From NCBI GenBank assembly GCA_034687125.1, contig JAQGBZ010000359.1:1-63572 (forward strand): a DNA stretch of 63,572 nt, read 5' to 3'. A program made the position numbers and the translations under genes. Shown here piece by piece: positions 51,801 through 60,800 of the stretch. Under the pieces are notes generated by a model, which had not been told where the DNA came from, did not search any database, and saw only the letters and a program-made list of their open reading frames with translations. Each line of letters opens with the position of its first letter. Position 1 is the first letter of the stretch. This DNA is from Neelides folsomi (taxonomy: Eukaryota > Arthropoda > Collembola > Neelipleona > Neelidae).

Positions 51801-54800
51801 AGGATCTCCAGTTTGCCCATGAGGACAAGAACAAATAGGGGAGTGATTCACTACACGGCAGATTGCATTCGGACAAACTGAAAAAAACAGTTTTTTTAAA
51901 TCTATTCATTCGTTTATTAAATATTCCAATTCTTACCTCCTGGGCATGGGTCAACACATTTGAGATTTGAACATGCTTTGTCTAAAGGACATTCTGAGCT
52001 TGTCGTACATTCGGGTCTGCATGATGGGGGCGCCCCGATGTAGCCAACAAGACAAGAACAAATTGCAACATCATTGACATTTCGACATTGGCTGTAAGGT
52101 CCGCAAGGAGAAGGATGGCATGGATCAACACGGACGATGATTTTAGGTTGTTCTGGAATTCTATGGCATCCATTGAATGGTTGACCAGTGTACCCAGGTA
52201 AGCATTCGCAGTGCGGGAGATGATTTTGAACCGTGCAAATGGTGTTATGAGGAGAACAAGCTATATAGAGAATATCAAATTATAATCAAATCATTAATGA
52301 GAAAATTAGTATAACGATGAAGAGTAATTATGATTTGGACTTCATTTAAATTTGTATTTCAATAGAATATGAATTTCTCACCTCCAGGACATGGGTCCAC
52401 GCATTTATTTCTAACACAAGCTTTATTGGTTGAACAATCATTGTTGTAAAGACATTCAGGCCTACAACCAGCATATGGATCTCCAAAATATTCAGGAAGA
52501 CACGTGCAAGATCCGGCTTTTGTGATATGGTGAATTCGACATTCGGCATTAGAACCTGGAAATGAAAAATTAAATCATTTACAATCGTTTTTATTATTAT
52601 TAGGGCTAATCAAAATTTTATTCTCACCACAAGGTGAAGGATTGCATGGATCGAGTTCTTCTCGAATAACTAGAGAAAAAAATTAAAAATTAAATACAAA
52701 TCTAAATCATTATTTTTAATTTCATTTTAGATAATATTTGAGTCGAACCTGGAGGAGGTGGCTTGGCCATACAACCAGAAAATGGATCTCCTGTATAACC
52801 TTCTTGGCAATAACATTGGGCAAGATGGTAAATGACTTTGCATTCAGCATTGTAGCCACATGCTAAAATAACAAATTATATTATGTATATTAGCAATTTG
52901 AATGTAGGTAATTAAATAAAGGTTAAAGTTAGACATTAACTAAAATATTGCGTTTTACCTCCTCTACAAGGATCCTGGCATTTTTCCTGAATACAGGCCT
53001 TATCAGTAGAACATTCCGAGTTCATGACACATTCGGGTCTGCAGTTAGGAGGAGATCCGATATAGCCATGAAGGCAAGAACACGCTGGTTGACCGTTACC
53101 AATATCTCTACATTCAGAGAAAGGACCACAAGGTGTTGGAACACATGGATTGACGAATTCTTGTCGAGGTGGAGGTTTCCTCTCTTCATAACATCGTGAA
53201 AATGGATCTCCTACTTGTCCATAGGGGCATGAACAAATTGGTGAGTGATTGACAACTCGGCATTCCGCATTTGGGCAAACTAGGAAGAAATATTATTATG
53301 ATTCCATCCACTAAGCTATATTTATATTTTGTAATTTCTCAAAATAAGTATAGATAATTTAATTACCTCCAGGACATGGGTCAATGCATTTGAGATTAGA
53401 ACAAGCTTTATTAAGATCGCATTCAGAACTCATCGTGCATTCTGGTCTACATGAAGGTGGAGAACCAATGTATCCTGCTTGGCAAGAACAAATGGCAATT
53501 CCATTCACATTTCGACAATGGCTGTATTGACCACAAGGAGATGGTAGACAAGGGTCAACTTGAGCCACAATCTTAATCCTTTCTGGAATTCGATGACACC
53601 CATTAATGGGCTGACCTGTATATCCTGGCAGACATTCGCAAAGGGGCAAGTGATTTTGCACACTACAAATTGCATTGTGTGGAGAGCAAGCTGAAATAGT
53701 AAAATAATCAAATGAGCATCTTGAAAACTTTAACTTTATTAGTTATATGAAAATTGTGATTGTTATTATTATATAGTAGTTTATACTGTTGTTCATAAAA
53801 ACTTTACCTCCAGGGCATGGATCAACGCATTTGTTGCTTGAACAAGCTCGATTAGTTGGACAATCATTGTTGTAAATACATTCAGGCCGGCATCCTACGT
53901 ATGGATCACCAAAGTATTCTGGAAGACACGTGCAAGAACCGGCATTTCCATGAGCAGTGCATTGTGCATTTGACCCACATGGGGATGGATGACAAGGTCG
54001 AGGTTCTTCAACCTTTTGAACGGGAATAGGAGAACAGCCTCTGAATGGGTCACCTGTGTATCCTTCAACACAGTAGCATTGAGCTTGGTGGTTGATAACT
54101 CTGCATCCAGTATTGAATGGGGAGCAAGCTAAAATTCAATTGCGGAATGTGAATTAGTTAAAACAAATAATAATTTAAAGTAATAATTTGAATAGAATAA
54201 TTAACAAACCTGATTGACAAGGATCGATGCACTTTTCATTGACACAGGATCTATCGTTTGGACAGTCAGGATGGATGGTACATTCTGGTCTACAGTTTGG
54301 AGGTGTCCCATAATAGTTTGATTGACAAGAACATATGGGTTGATTATCTCCGACGACTCTACATTCTGAATAAGATCCGCATGGACTTGGAACACAAGGA
54401 TTCCTTTTCGGTGGAGGTAAATATTCAATTTCTAAATGAAATAAAGCAATATTATTGAAGTTCTTAAATGTTTTATAGTTACAATAATAGAGATTGTAGT
54501 ACTGTGAAAAATATTCTTACTTTTTCTTTCTTCACATCTAATAAAAGGATTTCCAAAGAGTCCGGTGGGACATGAGCAAATTGGAGAATGATTAACTACC
54601 CGACATTGAGCAGAAGGAGCGCAAACCCCAGGACAAGGATCAACACACTTCTGATTTGTACAACATTTGTTAGCTTGACAATCAGAACTGACAGTACACT
54701 CGGGTTGACAATTCGGAGGGCTTCCAATGTAATTAGGTTGACATGAACAGAACGCACGATTATCCTTTGCCTCACAAACGCTGTAATGTCCTATAAATAA

Positions 54801-57800
54801 ATAAACATTAATAAATAATTACTTTACTTCTTTAATTAAAGCTAATGTTTTGCCTATTATTTCTTACCACATGGATTTGGTTGACAAGGATCCGACGGCG
54901 GAGGAAGATAAGCATCTAAAAAAATATTTAAATTAAATTTATTCCTAAACTTTTAACCATCAAAATCCAATCTATGGAAAAAAAGAAATTACTTCGAGGA
55001 GGTAATTCAGAGCAGTGTGTGAACGGATCTCCAGTAAAACCAGGTGGGCATGAACAAACTGGAACATGTTGTTTAACCTTAAAATTTAAAATCATTATTT
55101 TATTATTTTATTTTTTGAAAACGAGAGGTTATTGGATTTTAATGAAAGCTCTTACTTCACAAATAGCTCTATAGCCGCATGTTCCTGAGCACGGATTTCC
55201 ACATTTATGATTGAAACAAGCTTGATTGGATGGACAATCAGCATTAGATACACATTCAGGTCGGCAAGAAGTGTAAGGGTCTCCTTGATTGGGAGGAATA
55301 CATGAACAGACAGCTCTGTCTCCCACAGACCGACATTCAGCATTGATACCTTTTCAAATACACAAATATATTTAGTTACTCAAATATAAGGTATTAGCAT
55401 AGTATTAATGAAACTTTTCAAGTATGAAAAATATATTACTATACTTACCACAAGGGAATGGATTGCATGGATCTTGCTTTTCAATTTTTTCTAATAAAAT
55501 ACATTACACACGTTAGAGATATAATATAATTATCAAATATTAGAATTATATTTTTTACTGAATATGGACAGTCTTTACAATAGATCTACTTTATTGTATT
55601 ATAGATGTATTATATTATCATACCTGGAATTTTTGTGCATTGCACAAATGCATCTCCGCGATAATTGTGATTACAAGTACAAACTCCAAGATGATTGATG
55701 ACAGATGTGCAACGGGCATTAATCCCGCAGTTAGAAATGAGACAAGGATCAACGCATCTTTGATTGGAGCAAGCTTTGTTCAAAGGACATTCGGCACTAA
55801 TGGTACATTCAGGTTTACAATATGGTGGAGCTCCATAATAATCAGACAAACAAGAACAAACCGCTCTGTTTTGTTCAACTCTACACTGACTATTCGAACC
55901 TATAATGTATTAAAACCATAACACGTTAGAAATAAACAAGAAATTAAATTAGATATATTTGTATAACAATCATGAGAGATTTATGCATGCTTAAATATAG
56001 AGCACATATAAAATATATATTTAAACACGTACCACATGGAGAAGGTTCACAAGGGTTTCGTGGGGCTGCTGTGCTTTCAAGAATTGGGCGAACTAAACAC
56101 AGTGTCATTATTAAATGTAATTTTAATTAAATTATTAGATTGATGATGGAAATTACCAGGAATTCTAGCACATTGTTTAAGTGGATCTCCATATTGGCCA
56201 TAAGGACAAGCGCAAATTGGAGAATGGTAGTGAACTCTGCAATTCGCTTGTTCTGAACATTTTCCTCGACATGGATCCACACATTTTTGTTGTATACAGG
56301 CCAAATTCATTGGACAATCAGAACTAACGACGCATTCAGGTCGACAATTTGGAGGAATTCCATAGTAGCCATATTCACAACTACAAATCGCTTGACCTCC
56401 TTGGTTCCTGCATTGACTGAATGATCCGCATGGTGATGGCGAACATGGATCTCTCAAAGCTGGCAGATAAGTTGTTTCAATTCTCTTCACACAACTATAA
56501 AATGGATCTCCGATAAAACCAAGTCTACAAGAGCACGTTGGAACATGTCGAATAACGGTGCATTCTGCATTATCCGAAGAACAAGCTGCAATTAAAATTA
56601 TTATTAAATTAGACACAGATTCAGACTCATCAACAAATACACGTATGAGTAATATTAATCTTACCTCCTGGACATGGATCTTTGCAATTATAATTGATGC
56701 AAGCTTTGTTGGAAGGACAATCGGAATTGAGAACGCATTCAGGTCTGCAACCAAGTCTTGGATTTCCAAAGAACCCTAGTTTACACTTACAAACTGCAAC
56801 ATCTCCCTTTGCTTCACAATCCGTATTATCACCTAAAAAATATAATCTTTAAATTTCAGAACCGATAAAGTATGAATACTTTAATGTATAGTCAAATTAT
56901 AGCAAATAATTACCACAAGGTGTTGGCTCGCATGGTCGACTTATTTTTATTGGTTCTAAAATAATAAATAAATGTTGGTTAACAAGGGCGTAATACAAAA
57001 TATAATTATATGCATAAAACTCTTTAATTTTTTAATTGAATTGCTTACCTCTCCTTTGAGTGCATTGAACAAATGGATTTCCTTCAAATCCAGATTGACA
57101 AGAGCAAACGGGCACGTGTTGAATAACGTCACAACGAGAGTTATAAGGTGAGCATGCTATTGAAACAAATCAATTGAATAAAACATTTGTATAAGTATGA
57201 TAATCTTACAAAAACTTAATTATAAAAAGGAAAGTTATATCAAATACCTCCAGAACATGGATTTGAACATTTGAATGAAATACAGGCTTTATTGAGAGGG
57301 CATTCTGAATCAACCATGCATTCAACTCTGCAGGGAGTTCCAAAGAATCCTGGTATACATGAACAAAGTGCATTTTTGCCATAAACTCTACACTGTGAGC
57401 TTGGTCCACAAGGATTTGGTGAACAAGGATCGTATGGTGCTTGTATAATGACTCTTTCCGGAACTACAAAATCATTTTACAGATATAATATACATTAAAA
57501 GGACATTATTAAGTAGAGTAAATGTACAATTATTTGTATTAATTATCAATTAGCTCTAAGCCATTATTTTTTTAAAAAATTTAATACCTTTGTAACAATG
57601 AGTATATGGATCTCCAGATAAACCAGGCGAGCATGAACAAATTGGAGAATGATTTACCACTCGGCATTCAGCAGTTGATGGACAAACTACGTATGTTAAA
57701 ATAATGTTGCAAATCTTTTGATAAAATAAGATATGGCAGTAATGGTTAAATTCAAAAGTTATGATTGATTTTACCTCCTGGACATGGATCACTGCATTTA

Positions 57801-60800
57801 AGACCTCGGCATTCTTTGTTGCTTGGACAATCGCTGCTAAGAACACACTCTGGATTGCAACCCCTTATAGGATCTCCAAAGTATCCGCGAATGCAACTGC
57901 AAATGGCTCTTGGATTTGAACCGCTTGTTTTACATTGAGTATTCGATCCTAGAATTTAAATATTATTAATTATCACAAATATGTACATAGCTCTTGTTTA
58001 GCATTCTAAGGGGTTTTTAAATAAAATAATTTTTACCACAAGGTGAAGGTTGGCAAGGATTAGTATTAACTCTTGGTGGCAAATACTGCCCTGGTGAAGT
58101 TGGACGTTTTGAAGTTCCAATTGCCACTGTAATAGTTATATTTAAGTATAAATATTTGAATTCAAATTAACTTTCACATTATAACATACTAATAAGTTAT
58201 TAAAGTAAACAATTAATAATTTACTGCTGCTGCATTTAACATAAGGATCGCCGGAATGTCCTGATGGACAAGAGCAAACAGGTCTATGTTTAACAACTGC
58301 ACAATCAGATTTGAAACCACAGGCTCCAAGACAAGGGTCAACGCAATGATGATTGATGCATGACTTGGTGAGTGGACAATCGTCTTGTTTTGAACATTCA
58401 GGTTTACAACCGCGAGGTCCAAGAGGGTGACCTTTGAACCCTTGTCGACAGCTGCAAACGGCCTGACCTCCCTCGACAGTGCAATCGGTATTTTCTTAAA
58501 GTTAAAAGAAACAAATTATAATCAACTTAGATAAAATGTTATATACTATTTGTATATTTAAAAATTTTAATTGAATTCTTATTTACAATTAATAATCTTT
58601 TTACTAATGTTAATAGTTAATAATCTGATGGACTTTTTAAATACCTGAACATGGTGATGGTGTACATGGATTATGAGATGCTCTACAAGTGGTGTATGGA
58701 TTCCCTTCAAAGTTTTGCTTGCATTTGCATACTTCTTGTCCTCCTACAACCATACATTCTGAATTCGGCCCACACTTACCCGGGCTACAAAGTTTATTTT
58801 GAGGCTGAGAACAAGAATGATATGGGTTCCCTGCAAAAATAAACGAAACATTTTCATATTTATGTAATTAGCTTTTAATTGCTAATATTAAATATCATTT
58901 TTGGCCAATCAACCGACGTTTCCACTAATTAATTTAATTGAAGTTCGTACCAATATTTCCTGGCGGGCAATAGCAAGGTGGATTTCTGGTTGTATCACAA
59001 ACTGCTCCATTGCCACAAGGATTTGGTTCACAAGGATTCTTGCTACTCTGAATCGGAATTTTAGCCTTTGGCTGGCACCTTCGTTGAACGCAATTGTGAT
59101 CACTTGGACATTCGTCGTTACTCCTACAGCCTGGGATAGCTATATAAATCATAACAAAGATGTCGATTAAAGTTTTTCAAATAAATAAAAATATGTTTAT
59201 AAATTTGAGAACTTACGTCTTGTACATCCTGTGTAAGCATTGCCAGAATATCCCGTAAGACATGTACATAAGGCAGTTGTTTGATCAACTGCAGTACATT
59301 CAGCGTTGAATCCACAAGCTATTCACAAAATTATATAATTAGTCTGTGATGGATAGTTATACTATATTAACGTAGTTAGCATTTAGTTTAATCGTTTTGA
59401 ACTTACTTTCTGACATGCATGGGGAAATGCATCTACGATTGAGACGATCACAAAACCTATCGGGAGGGCAGTCGGCATTGTAATGGCAGATTTGTGGATT
59501 CTTGCTCGTTGGCTGATCACAACCTCGTGTCGGCTCTCCAATCAATCCATCTTTACATCTGCAGACAGCTTTGTGGTTCGAGTTGATACAAATTGTGCTC
59601 GCTTGTGGACATGGATCAGACACTTTGCATGGCAAGTCACACTTCCCATAAAAGCAAATTTCGTCATGACCGCATTCGTAGTCAGTGTGGCAAATGGCTA
59701 AGGGATTTTGGATAAGAGCAAATTAGATTTAATAATGTCAAATATAATATGAAAATTTAATTTCCGATAAATATAATTTTAATGATAATGGTTTATAATT
59801 CCATTAATTTGAGGTACTTAGTTTTATTAATTTGAAAACGTTGCATATGAAAAGGAAAGAGAAAGCTGTGATTATTTTGAAATTTGAATATATAGCAAAT
59901 TAATTTTAGCGTGGTTGAAATAAAATTGTTTACTAGGAAAGTATTAAATGCATTATTTAGAAAAATCTGTTTGATTTGAATGTAATTTGTCTATAACTGT
60001 TTATTTAATAATAAATATATTTATAGTAGAAAAATGTGAATTCAAATGTCATCTTGTAATATATTTTAAATGTTAAAAACATAGTGTAGAGTTTATTACA
60101 AAATAAGAATATTTATTTAATAAAATATCTTCACGATATAAGTATTTTATTGTTTTACCTTTTTAATGATGGTGTGTAAGGTTAGAATGTCAGTTCTTGT
60201 GATCTTAAACCCAATTTGGAGATATCAAATCCAATTGGAGAATGGAATGTGTTGAGTGTTACCTGTAATTCTGTAGCTTGGAAAGCTATGAAAGCTCTCA
60301 CAATGAGTATAAATACATAAATAGTACTTATAAGTATACTTTTCACCTTAATTTGTCTAACAATTGAGGAATTCTACATTTAAATTGAAGCCAAAGTCTA
60401 AATTAGTAATTCAATATCTACTATATTATATACAGGTAAGATCACTTTATAGGTATTTACACTACCTAATGTGTACAAGCAAGTATTAATATTAATCAAC
60501 AACCAAGAAGTTAGTTTAAATACTCGCCAATTGACCAAAACCTCATCGAAAGCAGAAACTACAGGAACCAAGTGTGAAAGATTTGTTGATGGGTTTATTA
60601 GAAGCTATATTAAAACATTACCATCTTGGAACTACTTAGGTATAAAGATACAATAACGAATATCTTAACACCATGCATTCATTCCATTTAAGATTATTCT
60701 ATGTATTTAACCAAACCGACAAAATTCGTGTAAAATATTTCATGTAAGATTATATTTATCTAGATACAAAAATACAAAATACATAAAAGTATATGTATGA

